64,000 nt of DNA, taken from contig DLCN01000006.1 of assembly GCA_002480645.1 (NCBI GenBank), forward strand, positions 1-64,000. The letters run 5' to 3'. Every line of letters starts with the position of its first letter. The stretch's first letter is position 1. Positions 1 through 9,735 of this stretch are shown in pieces. The notes under the pieces are model-generated. The model searched no databases. It saw nothing but the letters and a program-made list of their open reading frames with translations, and was not told where the DNA came from. Source of the DNA: Balneolaceae bacterium UBA7797 (GTDB lineage: Bacteria; Bacteroidota; Rhodothermia; Balneolales; Balneolaceae). A program made the translations under genes and the position numbers.

Positions 1-36
1 AACTTATTTTAGGACGGGACACTAATAAACTATTCG

Positions 37-1047
37 CTATTCCTCTCTGTGACGAGTATCAGGTTGTGGGACACCGAACACAGGATTACCATCCTCATCC
101 CATTCCAGCACTTTGATCCGCATGTGTCGGTTATGATCATCCAATGGATCTCCATCGATCTCTTTATAACTCCTCGCATGATAGATCATAAGGTCATATT
201 TCCCGTCTTTTGTGGTGGTGAAGCTGTTATGCCCCGGACCATAGATCTTATTTTCTTCAGAGGTTTTAAACACCGGTACAGGAGATTTAGACCATGAGTC
301 AGCATTCAGCAGGTCGGCATTTTCATCAGCTGTTAACAAACCAACAGCGTAGTTATAATCGGTTCCGCTTGCTGAGTAAGCAATAAATATCTTTCCGTTC
401 TTTTTGATCACCGCAGCTCCTTCGTTCACCTTAAACAGTTGTTTCTCCCACTCGTAGTCCGGTCGGGTGATCTCAACCATTGGCTGTTTTATCGTCCATG
501 GATTTTCCATTTCTGCAATATAAAGCGCTGTATTCCCTTCCATCGTTGGTGGATGCTGAGCCCAAACCAGATAGTTTTTGCCCTGATGCTCGAAGGTGGT
601 GGCATCGAGCGAGAAAGTTTCCCAATCCGTTTTGATCTGTCCTTTTTCCACCCATTCGCCATCCAATGGATTTGGGGAATCATTCTCGAGTACATACATA
701 CGTATTGCCCATATATCTTCTGCACCGCCTGCCGCAAAATAGATGTACCATTTTCCATCTACATAATGAATTTCAGGTGCCCAGATGTGCGAGCCCATAA
801 TTCCTGTTTCATGTTTGGTCCAGATCGTTTTCTCTTCGGTTGTTTGCAGTCCTTCCAGCGTTTCTGCCCTTCTCAAGATCAGTTTGTCATTTTCAGGAAC
901 AGTTGCCGTGAAGTAATAATAGCCATCGGTATGAAGATACACCCATGGATCAGCCCGTTCGTAAATAAACGGTGTTTCAAATTCAGGTGGTTTTGAGCAG
1001 CTACTCACTATCAGTACCGTAACTACCAGTAATAACAGATTTTTCAT
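37..1047 (-). CDS. GH43 family lipoprotein, probable alpha-L-arabinofuranosidase
   Basis: Predicted five-bladed-propeller glycoside hydrolase of family 43 that removes arabinose (or xylose) from polysaccharide side chains at the cell surface. Numbering from the longer possible start at 1065, a lipobox ends at Cys23 (VSSC). The three family carboxylates are visible: Asp39 in RADPWV (base), Asp154 in FSLDATT, and Glu215 in VNEGAAV (acid). The RADPWV...YYFTA start resembles exo-arabinofuranosidase subfamilies, but the substrate is inferred. I prefer the inner Met (1047) because MKNLLLL is a normal signal start. It follows the GH30 gene by 27-45 bases on the same strand, so they are probably co-transcribed. 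Family assignment is firm and specificity is not. Confidence 0.85.
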   Translation of the reverse strand: MKNLLLLVVTVLIVSSCSKPPEFETPFIYERADPWVYLHTDGYYYFTATVPENDKLILRRAETLEGLQTTEEKTIWTKHETGIMGSHIWAPEIHYVDGKWYIYFAAGGAEDIWAIRMYVLENDSPNPLDGEWVEKGQIKTDWETFSLDATTFEHQGKNYLVWAQHPPTMEGNTALYIAEMENPWTIKQPMVEITRPDYEWEKQLFKVNEGAAVIKKNGKIFIAYSASGTDYNYAVGLLTADENADLLNADSWSKSPVPVFKTSEENKIYGPGHNSFTTTKDGKYDLMIYHARSYKEIDGDPLDDHNRHMRIKVLEWDEDGNPVFGVPQPDTRHREE

Positions 1048-1092
1048 TGTTGATTGTGTGGTCATTTTAAATCTATGGATTATGCAAATATT

Positions 1093-2601
1093 CTATTTTA
1101 TTACAAAAGTAGTAACTGATCGGGATGTTAAGTTTACTGAGTCCGACCTCTCGAATTCACCTACATATTTCAGATCAAACTGATCGCCGGCCGCAGTTAC
1201 ATATTTCTTTACTGAACCGGAAATACCTTTCAGGCCTATCTTTTGTTCAACCTTATTCTCATTGATCGCTACCACAATAATTTCCCCGTTTCCTTTAAAA
1301 GCAGATAGATAGATTCCAGGGGCTTCTCCTTCAACTTCGATCATATGCATACCGGGTCGTACAAAACGACTGTAATTTCCCAATGCCCACAGCATTTTGG
1401 AATCATACACATCCCCATCGGTTATATTATCGGTGATGTAGACCAATCCATCTTTATAGTTAAAAGGACTCACCCCTAACCACCATTGCCAGGAATTTGA
1501 CTGTGCATACACCAGATCATGATGAATTACTTTTGCCAGATACAAAGCGGGATCAATACCAAGATCCCTTCCGGGTCCTTTAACTTCTTCGTTATCCTCT
1601 AACAGACAATACTCGCTCATCCAGAATTCTATATCAGGATTAAGCTGATCGATATGAATACGTAAAGAATCTCTGACTTCTATCAAATTTTCCGGCGGAT
1701 ACGTCGTGAAATAACTATGTGCTGCTACCTTCAGAGCAACATGTTTCAGGTCTCCGATATAATACTCGCTTGCCGGATCAAAGAACCTGTAAAGCTGTCG
1801 ATCCCTGTTTTTGATCCCTCCGGCACTGTAGAGATCAATTTGACGGGCTGCTTCCGGAATTTCAATTTTCGTATCTGATCCATTTGCGACAAGAGCTTCA
1901 TTTAAATGATTAACAAGCTTATAGATCTGCTCATTTCTCCAGGAAGACCCTTCCTGTTTATTATTGTCCCAGTTCCATTGTGGTTCATTTACCGGACTAA
2001 TGTAATCGAATGGCATTCCCAGACTATCGAAATGAAGGGCAACCGTAGCGAGAAATTCAGCAAAATCATCGTAAGCATCCGGCTTCAGATTTGCATGGTC
2101 ACCGGGTTCTGAAAATCCTTTCCCATTTAGCGTAAAATGCACAGGAGGCGTATTCGAAAAGGCAACAAATTGATCTACACCCCGCTCCATGGCTGCGTTC
2201 ATAAACCACTGTTGACCTGCTTGTTTACTCCAATCATAGTTACCGTTTTCATCTATGAAAGATTCTGCCCGTCTCCATAGCAAGGGAATTTCACTTTTCT
2301 CACCCAACTCCGCGGTACCCCCACCGATATTAAATCGCCAAAGAGTTAACCCGATACCCAACGGATTTCCGTCTTCATCTACTTCTGTACTGAACAGATA
2401 ATCAGCTGCCTGATTTCGTTTTTCTGCCGGCCAGTTCTTTCCAAAATATTGAATGCTCCACGCATCTGAAGCTCCGAAATTATGAATGATCTGATGCGTC
2501 TTTTCCGGTTTTATTGTGAAGGAATACGTTTGAGTATTCTGACCGAAAAGTGCGCTAGTGCATGAGATCAGGACTACGAGTATCAGCGGTGCTTTCAGCA
2601 T
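1093..2601 (-). CDS. GH30 family secreted glycosidase, galactanase/xylanase-like
   Basis: Clan-A (beta/alpha)8 retaining hydrolase of family 30, 502 residues. The acid/base is Glu206 in SPVNEPQW and the nucleophile is Glu330 in FWMSEY. The N-terminal part (HNFGASDAW, LTLWRFNIGGG) looks like the endo-beta-1,6-galactanase branch of GH30, but this is from memory of family patterns. The N-terminus is hydrophobic. LISC (Cys14) could be a short lipobox, or the protein may be cut after the SALFG region by signal peptidase I. Its ATG overlaps the stop of the upstream GH43 gene by one base (TGATG), which implies translational coupling. With arabinosidase neighbours, an arabinogalactan-type substrate is a reasonable inference. 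Confidence 0.8.
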   Translation of the reverse strand: MLKAPLILVVLISCTSALFGQNTQTYSFTIKPEKTHQIIHNFGASDAWSIQYFGKNWPAEKRNQAADYLFSTEVDEDGNPLGIGLTLWRFNIGGGTAELGEKSEIPLLWRRAESFIDENGNYDWSKQAGQQWFMNAAMERGVDQFVAFSNTPPVHFTLNGKGFSEPGDHANLKPDAYDDFAEFLATVALHFDSLGMPFDYISPVNEPQWNWDNNKQEGSSWRNEQIYKLVNHLNEALVANGSDTKIEIPEAARQIDLYSAGGIKNRDRQLYRFFDPASEYYIGDLKHVALKVAAHSYFTTYPPENLIEVRDSLRIHIDQLNPDIEFWMSEYCLLEDNEEVKGPGRDLGIDPALYLAKVIHHDLVYAQSNSWQWWLGVSPFNYKDGLVYITDNITDGDVYDSKMLWALGNYSRFVRPGMHMIEVEGEAPGIYLSAFKGNGEIIVVAINENKVEQKIGLKGISGSVKKYVTAAGDQFDLKYVGEFERSDSVNLTSRSVTTFVIK

Positions 2602-3569
2602 CAGTTACCCCATTTATCTAGCAATCGGTTTGCTTCCTCTAAAGTAATTGGCAATACGGAACCATGACGCGGATGGAAATCCATGCTGATGTCTTCGTCT
2701 ACAATTTCGAAATTTTCAAGGTCTTTACTTTTGGTGAATTGATACTTTCCGGCAACATAGACATCGTACATCAGAATGTACTCATCGCTGTTGTTTAGTT
2801 TGAAAATACCGGAACCTTCCACCTGATCGTCAGAAAGATCTACATTATCCGCTACTTTTTTGTAGCCGCTGGTTAACGAATCAGAAATCGCCTTCGCAAT
2901 GCCTTTGTATTCACCTTCCGTTTTATAGAATAAGTGATACTTACCATCTTTTTTGATGATGTCGCCATCAATGGCTGCAAATTCACCCGGATTATAGAAT
3001 AACTGCTTTGGCGCTGCCTCAAGTCCGGTAAAATCCTCGTTGGCATAAGCATAATAAATGATATCTGACCCTCCTGGTTGAAGCATGGAAAAATAGATCA
3101 TGTATTTACCGGTTTCTTCATCATAAAAAGTTTGCGGAGCCCAAACACGGTAAACATCCGAAAATTGCTCATAGGTTTCGGGAATATTCACCACAGAATG
3201 TGTCCAGTTGATCAGATCATCGGATTTCAACATCACCATGGCATAGTTCTGCCAACCCATTTCAGGCACGTACAGATCGGTAACTACCATGTAAAAACTA
3301 CCGTCCTCGCCTCGCAGCAGATGCGGATCCCGAACTCCTCCCGTAGTACTGATGCTATCTGAATTCAGAATAGGTTGATTATTATTTAACGCTTTATAGT
3401 GATAGCCATCCCAGCTTAACGCATAATGAATTGCTTCTTCTCCGGGACCGTTACCCGTGAAATACGTAAATAAGTAGGCTTTGTATCCATCACTTTCTGT
3501 GGATGAAGTACATCCTGAGATCACTATTATACACAACAATATTAGTGACTTGAACATCTTCTTGAACAT
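2601..3569 (-). CDS. GH43-like lipoprotein
   Basis: Beta-propeller glycosidase of the GH43/clan-F type, 322 residues. It has a clean lipoprotein signal ending VISGC (Cys20), so it should be anchored in a membrane facing the periplasm or the outside. Candidate catalytic residues are Asp81 (GGVRDPHLL), Asp201 (AAIDGDII) and Glu251 (QVEGSGIF), in the expected order and spacing. The N-terminal YLFTYFTGNG and WDGYHYKALN motifs are typical of a group of Bacteroidota arabinosidase-like GH43 proteins. It is the first gene of a three-gene run (GH43, GH30, GH43), preceded by about 280 untranslated bases that hold a palindrome. Exact substrate unknown. Confidence 0.8.
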   Translation of the reverse strand: MFKKMFKSLILLCIIVISGCTSSTESDGYKAYLFTYFTGNGPGEEAIHYALSWDGYHYKALNNNQPILNSDSISTTGGVRDPHLLRGEDGSFYMVVTDLYVPEMGWQNYAMVMLKSDDLINWTHSVVNIPETYEQFSDVYRVWAPQTFYDEETGKYMIYFSMLQPGGSDIIYYAYANEDFTGLEAAPKQLFYNPGEFAAIDGDIIKKDGKYHLFYKTEGEYKGIAKAISDSLTSGYKKVADNVDLSDDQVEGSGIFKLNNSDEYILMYDVYVAGKYQFTKSKDLENFEIVDEDISMDFHPRHGSVLPITLEEANRLLDKWGN

Positions 3570-3592
3570 GCGATTAAATATCAGGTTAGTTT

Positions 3593-3609
3593 AGTGTATT
3601 AAATACACT
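3593..3609. promoter_or_regulatory. 17-bp palindrome upstream of the GH43-GH30-GH43 run
   Basis: AGTGTATT and AATACACT are perfect 8-base inverted arms around a single A. The site lies 24 bases upstream of the start codon at 3569, a good place for a repressor or activator site. The rest of the 3570-3852 gap shows no gene I can support. Operator function is inferred from symmetry and position only. Confidence 0.35.
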
Positions 3610-3852
3610 TTTAGGATATTAATATCAACACTATTCAGGCTATTGCGCAAATATTGTTCTAAAAGATGAGCCGGGAAACCTAATCTTATCAAGACCAAAA
3701 AATTGCAGAACCAATCGTTACCCGGAATCAATTTATACTGATTCATAGGCATATGGTGAAGGATCTACCTGACGAACAACCAGCGAATCTCATGTTTAGT
3801 GCTTCGTTACACCAAGTTCGCAACGTTATGTTGATACCATTTCGAGTGACTT

Positions 3853-6800
3853 TCACTCCCAGTCAGCCTCAAATGAATAGGTACCGGAACTCAACAGATA
3901 TACCGCTCTTCCGTTTTCGTATTTCAGAAATTGAATGCCTTCCGAATCCTCCGCTGGTTGGGATGATTCCATCACAGATTCCACATCCGAAGTAGGTAAA
4001 TACAATCCTGCCGAGGTATTGGGCGGAACCGTAGCCGTATATATCAATTTGCCTCCTTCCACTTTCCAGGTACTTTCTATCCGACCATAAGGCGATTCAT
4101 AATGTCCGCTTGCCCAAGTCATCTCCCCTGATTCATCGGGCGTTGGTTGCAATCTAAACCCATGAAAGCCGGCCTCGTTTCGTAGAATACCCAGCGAATA
4201 GTTCATCATCCAGGCACCCACCGCCCCAAACGAATAATGATTAAAGGAATTCATGTTGTTATTCCCACCAAACCCATTCTCGATGGTGTAGCTGTTCAAG
4301 CGCTCCCAGATCGTAGTCGCTCCATTCGTAACCGGATATAACCACGATGGATAACTGGTTTGCTGAAGTATACGGTACATCAATTCACTTTCGCCATGCT
4401 CGGATAGTGCTTCTCCCAGGGAAGCCGTGCCGATAAATCCTGTCATCAGACTGAGTTCCGGTCGACAAACTCCCAGTTCATCCAGATTACTTCGCTCGAT
4501 CGCCGATACCAGATGTTCTACTGCTTTGGGTTCATTCTCATCATCAAAAACACCAAAAGCTAATGGAATGGCGTACGAAGCTTGGGTATCCATCCAATCA
4601 CCTTTTTGAAGAGAATCCCGGGGAATCGGACTTGGTCCCCAATGGTTAATGGGGTAGCCGGATTGAATAGTTTTACCGGTGTTGGCATCCACATAAGTAG
4701 CATTGAAAAATTTGTTCTGTTGAATCATCAGATCGATGTATTTCTTAAAATCTGACACATTCTCCAGCAGTAACGCCGATTTAGCTACGATATCCAAATT
4801 GCGCACCTGATAGGCTTCCCAGAACAAAGAATTATCATTTTTGTAGCCAACCGGACTCAGCCAGTCTCCCAGCGGACCTTCATCCAAAATCCCATCCTCC
4901 CGCCTACGGGTTTCCAGATAATCGACGTAGGCTTTCATGGCTTCGTAATTCTCTTCGAGTACGCGCTTATCTCCATAGTGCAGATACAACTCCCACGGAA
5001 TGGTGATGCCCGCACTTCCCCAAAGAGTTCCACCAAAGCCTTTACCAATGGGTGCGATATCCTCAAACCGACCGGAAGGCTGCTGCAAATCACGATTCGC
5101 CAGCATATGTCGCCTCAAAAACTGGTGCACATCCCCTAGATACATCGACGTTCTTGAAAACACATTGATATCCCCATTCCAGCCCATACGTTCGTTTCGC
5201 GCCGGGGTATCAGTTGGAATAGACAGGAAATTCGATCGCATCGACCAGCTGATATTTTGCCACAATCGATTTACCAGTTCATTGGAGGTTTCGTAAGAAG
5301 AGGTAAGTTCATCCACAGAGCTGACCACTAATCCTTGCACATCTTCGATCGGAACAGCTTCTTCAATACCGCTGATCTCCAGATATCGGAATCCATGAAA
5401 AGTGAAACGGGGTTGAATGATTTCCTCTCCACCTTTCAGCGTCCATTGATCCAGAGTTAGCGCTGCACGAATATTCTCCATCATCATGGTTCCTGCCAGA
5501 CCTTCATGCTCCGGCAGATCGGGATAGAGCATTTCGGCATAGCGGAGCGTTACTGTTTGTCCTGCTTTGCCGGAGATTTTAATTCTTGGAAAGCCGACCA
5601 TATTTTGACCCATGTCGTATATAAACACTCCCGGTCGTATTTCGGTAACACTGACCGGTGTCAGCTCTTTTACGATACCGGCGTTGTTGCCCATCTGACC
5701 TATGAGTTTTGTATCCCACCCCGGGAAATCTGTCTCCTGAACAGAACCTGAATACGTGGTTCCATCCAGTGCTACCATCTGAGCGGGTTTCCAATCTGAA
5801 TCATCAAAACCCGGTTCACTCCACCCATCAATTGACGCTTCTTTTGTGGCATCATAGATCTCTCCCTGAAAGAAACTCCCCGAAAGCACAGGACCATCAT
5901 TATAGAACTTCCATTCATCCGGATTGGATGTAATAATTTCCTCACTTCCATCTTCGTAGGTGATGATCAACTGAGTCAAAAGTGATTGCCGGTCTCCAAA
6001 ATAATTCCAGTGGTTGCCACGAAAAGTAGTATTTCCACTCCACCAGCCTTCACTCAACCTGGCTCCTATAGCGTTTTGCCCTTCATTCACCAACTCAGTC
6101 ACGTCGTAGGTTTGGTACATATGAGTTTTGTTGTACTGCGTAAGTCCGGGATTAAAATAATCCTCGCCCACTCGCTCCCCATTCACATACATTTCGTAGA
6201 TACCACGAGCTGTCACATACAATCTCGCTTTTTGGATTGCTTTCTGTACGTTGAACTCCGTCCGTAGCATGGGAACGGAATTCCTGCCGGGATCAGCAAT
6301 GGCGAGCACATCACCTTCTCCTCCGATCAGATAGCTTCCGTCATTAATCTGAACGCCATCCAAACCATCAAAAATACTTGCAGAAATTCCCGATAGATGT
6401 TCGTCGAATATGACGTTGGAAGGAGCACGGTAATTCTTAAAGTGCACATCAGAGAAGCGGGCTTTTTGTCCGGCAGAAGTCGCAAAACCGATATCTGCGA
6501 TCATTGGATAGGCTATCTGATCGGCCACTAAGGTGCCATGAGGATTTATTGGTAATCCGGCCGGATCGGCATTGAGTCGGTGAGCCTCATCCATTCCATT
6601 TATGTACACATTAAGCTGACCGAAAATCACATCGAACCAAATCTGCTGTTCGTCATACTTGTTTTCGTTATGGATGATTTCGGTTGGAATTTCGAGCGAA
6701 TACATCGGCTCTTCGTTCGAATCCTCCGGCGTATATCCAACCCGATAGATATTAAAATGAGCGATTCCAGATTCGGTTTCTAATCCCGAGATGTCCAGCT

Positions 6801-7461
6801 CCAAGCTATAATAACTCTCGTCCATGTCGTTATTCACACCCAGAATATTAAGATGTGGAGTCATCAGGCGGACATCATTAGCTCCCAACACAAACGCCGC
6901 TTTTGTTGATGAAGATTCTTCCTCCAACTGAATCCTGAAACCGCCTTTGAACACACTGATGGCATGAGAATAGAACACCAGGTCATCCTCTCCGCCACCA
7001 ATCCACTCTGCCCCGTTCCATGCTTTCGTGGATGCATCCATTAACCCTGTTTCGAAGGTAGATTCCTGTTCATGTACTGTTCCATCCTGATCCCAAACCT
7101 CCACCTTCCACGAGTAGGTTGTTCGTGGTTCAAGGCTTTTTCCGGCGTACCCGATGTTCAATGAGGTACTACGTTCTACCCTGCCACTGTTCCAGACTTC
7201 TTCGCCGTTTTCATCCTCAACCGAAATCTGATAGGCGGTCTGATAGATTCCACGAGCATGATCTGCGGCAGCCATTTTCCAGCTGAATCGGGGATGAGCT
7301 TCGTCTAAACCGATTGGAGCGGTTTGGTATTCAGTTACCAGATCAGTAATGCAGACTTGAGCAGAAACATTTACACAGTTGATTAAGATCAGCAAAAGCG
7401 GAAAAAACCAACCGGCTAATAATGATCTTTGTTTCTTAGAATAATGGGAAGTTCTGCTCAT
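3853..7461 (-). CDS. GH78 alpha-L-rhamnosidase with inserted domain
   Basis: Exported alpha-L-rhamnosidase that removes terminal rhamnose from glycans. Numbering from the longer possible start at 7491: residues 49-150 form the N-terminal Ig-like domain (ITDLVTEYQTAPIG). Residues about 370-600 hold the Bac_rhamnosid region (ARLYVTARGIYEMYVNGERV). The (alpha/alpha)6 catalytic barrel begins near 740 and contains the signature TDTPARNERMGWNGD with Glu767 as likely general acid and Asp774. A beta-rich insert at about 170-360 makes it longer than the usual 900-1000 residues and may be a concanavalin-like sugar-binding domain. The Met at residue 11 (MSRTSHYSKK, 7461) fits the signal peptide best. 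It is 39-69 bases downstream of the cytochrome gene, so probably part of the sulfatase-led operon. Confidence 0.9.
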   Translation of the reverse strand: MSRTSHYSKKQRSLLAGWFFPLLLILINCVNVSAQVCITDLVTEYQTAPIGLDEAHPRFSWKMAAADHARGIYQTAYQISVEDENGEEVWNSGRVERSTSLNIGYAGKSLEPRTTYSWKVEVWDQDGTVHEQESTFETGLMDASTKAWNGAEWIGGGEDDLVFYSHAISVFKGGFRIQLEEESSSTKAAFVLGANDVRLMTPHLNILGVNNDMDESYYSLELDISGLETESGIAHFNIYRVGYTPEDSNEEPMYSLEIPTEIIHNENKYDEQQIWFDVIFGQLNVYINGMDEAHRLNADPAGLPINPHGTLVADQIAYPMIADIGFATSAGQKARFSDVHFKNYRAPSNVIFDEHLSGISASIFDGLDGVQINDGSYLIGGEGDVLAIADPGRNSVPMLRTEFNVQKAIQKARLYVTARGIYEMYVNGERVGEDYFNPGLTQYNKTHMYQTYDVTELVNEGQNAIGARLSEGWWSGNTTFRGNHWNYFGDRQSLLTQLIITYEDGSEEIITSNPDEWKFYNDGPVLSGSFFQGEIYDATKEASIDGWSEPGFDDSDWKPAQMVALDGTTYSGSVQETDFPGWDTKLIGQMGNNAGIVKELTPVSVTEIRPGVFIYDMGQNMVGFPRIKISGKAGQTVTLRYAEMLYPDLPEHEGLAGTMMMENIRAALTLDQWTLKGGEEIIQPRFTFHGFRYLEISGIEEAVPIEDVQGLVVSSVDELTSSYETSNELVNRLWQNISWSMRSNFLSIPTDTPARNERMGWNGDINVFSRTSMYLGDVHQFLRRHMLANRDLQQPSGRFEDIAPIGKGFGGTLWGSAGITIPWELYLHYGDKRVLEENYEAMKAYVDYLETRRREDGILDEGPLGDWLSPVGYKNDNSLFWEAYQVRNLDIVAKSALLLENVSDFKKYIDLMIQQNKFFNATYVDANTGKTIQSGYPINHWGPSPIPRDSLQKGDWMDTQASYAIPLAFGVFDDENEPKAVEHLVSAIERSNLDELGVCRPELSLMTGFIGTASLGEALSEHGESELMYRILQQTSYPSWLYPVTNGATTIWERLNSYTIENGFGGNNNMNSFNHYSFGAVGAWMMNYSLGILRNEAGFHGFRLQPTPDESGEMTWASGHYESPYGRIESTWKVEGGKLIYTATVPPNTSAGLYLPTSDVESVMESSQPAEDSEGIQFLKYENGRAVYLLSSGTYSFEADWE

Positions 7462-7530
7462 GGTTATCTGCACTAGGGTGAGTTGAATCAAAGTAATCTT
7501 AATAAAGTTTACTGAACATATAATTAAGAT

Positions 7531-9723
7531 TTACAGCTGATCCTTGATATAGTCATACAGCTGCCTGAAACGCTGATTCTGTGAATCCAATTCAACTAGT
7601 TTTTCGGCATATTGGAGAGCTTTTTCCGGTTGATTATTCTGTAGATATAACGTACAGATACCATATAAATAATCAGGCTGATCAGGTGCCAGCTGAATGG
7701 ACTTCTGGTAAGATCGTTCTGCATTTTCCGGTTCGTTAAGCGTCTGATATGTGATCGCCAAATTATATCTCAGCCGATGATTTTCGGGCAATAACACAGC
7801 CCCTTTTTCAAAAAAGGATACAGATTCTTTCAATCGATGTTCTTCGGCCAGGAGCAAAGCCAGCGAGTAATAAGCCGGACCGTATTCCGGTTCCCGTTCA
7901 ATCACCTGCCTGAGCTGATTTTCTGCTTCACGATTATTCCCGATCCGATTGTACAGCTGAGCCAGATTAATTCGTGCTGCACTGAATTCCGGATTTTTTT
8001 CTATCGCCGATTTATAAGCCGTCATCGCTTTCTGATACTCGCCATTTTTCTGATAATAGATACCGCGATTCATCTCTCCTTCGGTGAAATAACGATTATG
8101 CTCCAGATATTCTTCATATTCAGGATTTTGCCCATTCAATCCTGAAAAAGCTGCAATTCGCACCGTTTTCAATTCATCATTTTTTGCGGAGATCAATCCG
8201 CTTCGGTCAAAAATTTCGGGATAAGTGGCTAGTGTTTGAGCAGCGCTGAGCCGGATCAATTCCGATTCATTTCTGATCAACTCGTTAAGAAATCCACTAT
8301 TTTCTGAATCCGGAAATTCCCGCATAAACCAGATCAATGTGGCTCTGAGCATTTCTGGTTGAAGTGAATCAGCGATCACCTTTTTAAGAGAAGTGGGAAA
8401 TTCATCATCCAGCGCATTCACTTCTGTCAACCAATCGGCTGTGCTGGTTTCTCTTTCTGGTCCGTACCACCCGATAATTGCATTGGCTGCCCATTCGGTA
8501 GTCTGATCCTCATGACAAGAATTACATGCATTGGGAGTTCCAAATTCGGCACTCAGATCCGGTCTTGGAACACGAAAGCTGTGATCTCGTCGAAAATCCA
8601 CTTCCATATAGGTTTGCCCGGTCATGTGACAGCTTACGCATTGGGAAGCTTCGGTATTTGCCTTATGAAAAGTATGAGACGGAGAGTTATATGCGGGAAC
8701 ATGACAACTCATGCATAAGGTGTTATCTGTGATGGAAGCCTTTAGTTTTAAACTATGAGGATCATGACAATCACTGCATTTCACCCCGTTTGCATACATT
8801 TTGCTCTGAAGAAAAGAACCATACACATAGACTTCGTCTTTGATCTGACCATCTTCAAAATATAATTCCGGATGTATAAAATCCGGACTGAAATGATTCA
8901 GAAAATCTCCGGTGTGATCATAATCCGCATCCATCTCTTGTCTTCGGGCATGACATTGGGCACATTGATTGATCTGTACTTTTTGAGAAGTTCCTGCTGT
9001 CAGACTTAAATCACTTCGAATTCTCTCAATACCTGCGATCAATGCTGAGTCGGACTCCATGAATTCAACATGAGCGGCGCCGGGACCGTGACAGGATTCG
9101 CAACTCACATTGATTGCTGACCAGGTTGTGTTGAATGAATCAGCTTCCGCAAAGTAATTCTGCTTCAGGTTGGTGGAATGGCAATCGGCACACATGGTAT
9201 TCCAGTTCATGGCGCCACCGGTCCAATGCAGCCAGTCCCCATGTTTCAGATCTTCTTTCGGATTTAGCGCAAACCATTGCTTTTTTTCGGTATCCCAGGC
9301 AATGTTTAACGCCTGAAGTTTTCCCTGTCCGAAATCGATGAGATATTGCTGGAGAGGTTCCCAGCCAAACGTATAGGGAATGGAGTACGGTTTTCCGTTC
9401 ACTTCCACAAAATATTCATCACCTTCTGTATAAAAATGAAATTCTTCCTCATTATGCGTGAGCCTAACGTGATTAAAATCTCCCCTGACCGAAAGCGAGT
9501 CTGCTGCTTTCATAGCGTAGTCGTGATGTGATCCCAGCCAGGCATTGGTCTCCGTGGTGTGGCAGTTTTGACACGTTTCCCCTCCGACAAAACCAACCTC
9601 CACCTTCGTTGACTCCGGCAGATCAGAATCCTCAACACAACTATAGATCAAAGCAAATCCGCTAAATCCTACAACAAGTGCAATCAGTTTCAGGTAGGAA
9701 TTTCTGGATCTGAAAGAATTCAA
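7531..9723 (-). CDS. Octahaem cytochrome c with C-terminal TPR repeats
   Basis: Exported multihaem c-type cytochrome, probable lipoprotein (Cys29 in LIYSC). Eight CxxCH haem-binding motifs start at Cys51, 178, 208, 254, 316, 337, 362 and 400. Extra histidines between them (for example HHDYA and HGPGAAHVE) can serve as axial ligands. Residues about 545-725 are tetratricopeptide repeats (AAYK/AINLAQLYNRIGN pattern), with a HEAT-like stretch at about 440-540 before them. The overall plan resembles cytochrome c-554/octahaem reductase relatives fused to TPRs, common but little studied in Bacteroidota. It lies between sulfatase (12 bases) and rhamnosidase (39 bases) on one strand. The TPRs suggest a protein partner, and the redox substrate is unknown. 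Maturation would need the Ccm proteins encoded at the right end of the window. Confidence 0.85.
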   Translation of the reverse strand: MNSFRSRNSYLKLIALVVGFSGFALIYSCVEDSDLPESTKVEVGFVGGETCQNCHTTETNAWLGSHHDYAMKAADSLSVRGDFNHVRLTHNEEEFHFYTEGDEYFVEVNGKPYSIPYTFGWEPLQQYLIDFGQGKLQALNIAWDTEKKQWFALNPKEDLKHGDWLHWTGGAMNWNTMCADCHSTNLKQNYFAEADSFNTTWSAINVSCESCHGPGAAHVEFMESDSALIAGIERIRSDLSLTAGTSQKVQINQCAQCHARRQEMDADYDHTGDFLNHFSPDFIHPELYFEDGQIKDEVYVYGSFLQSKMYANGVKCSDCHDPHSLKLKASITDNTLCMSCHVPAYNSPSHTFHKANTEASQCVSCHMTGQTYMEVDFRRDHSFRVPRPDLSAEFGTPNACNSCHEDQTTEWAANAIIGWYGPERETSTADWLTEVNALDDEFPTSLKKVIADSLQPEMLRATLIWFMREFPDSENSGFLNELIRNESELIRLSAAQTLATYPEIFDRSGLISAKNDELKTVRIAAFSGLNGQNPEYEEYLEHNRYFTEGEMNRGIYYQKNGEYQKAMTAYKSAIEKNPEFSAARINLAQLYNRIGNNREAENQLRQVIEREPEYGPAYYSLALLLAEEHRLKESVSFFEKGAVLLPENHRLRYNLAITYQTLNEPENAERSYQKSIQLAPDQPDYLYGICTLYLQNNQPEKALQYAEKLVELDSQNQRFRQLYDYIKDQL

Positions 9724-9735
9724 ACCGGAACTCTT

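Noticed and set aside
3753..3995. Plus-strand 80-codon frame across the 3570-3852 gap and into the GH78 gene
   Set aside because: Most of it is antisense to the GH78 C-terminus, it has no signal or motif, and no ribosome site precedes it.
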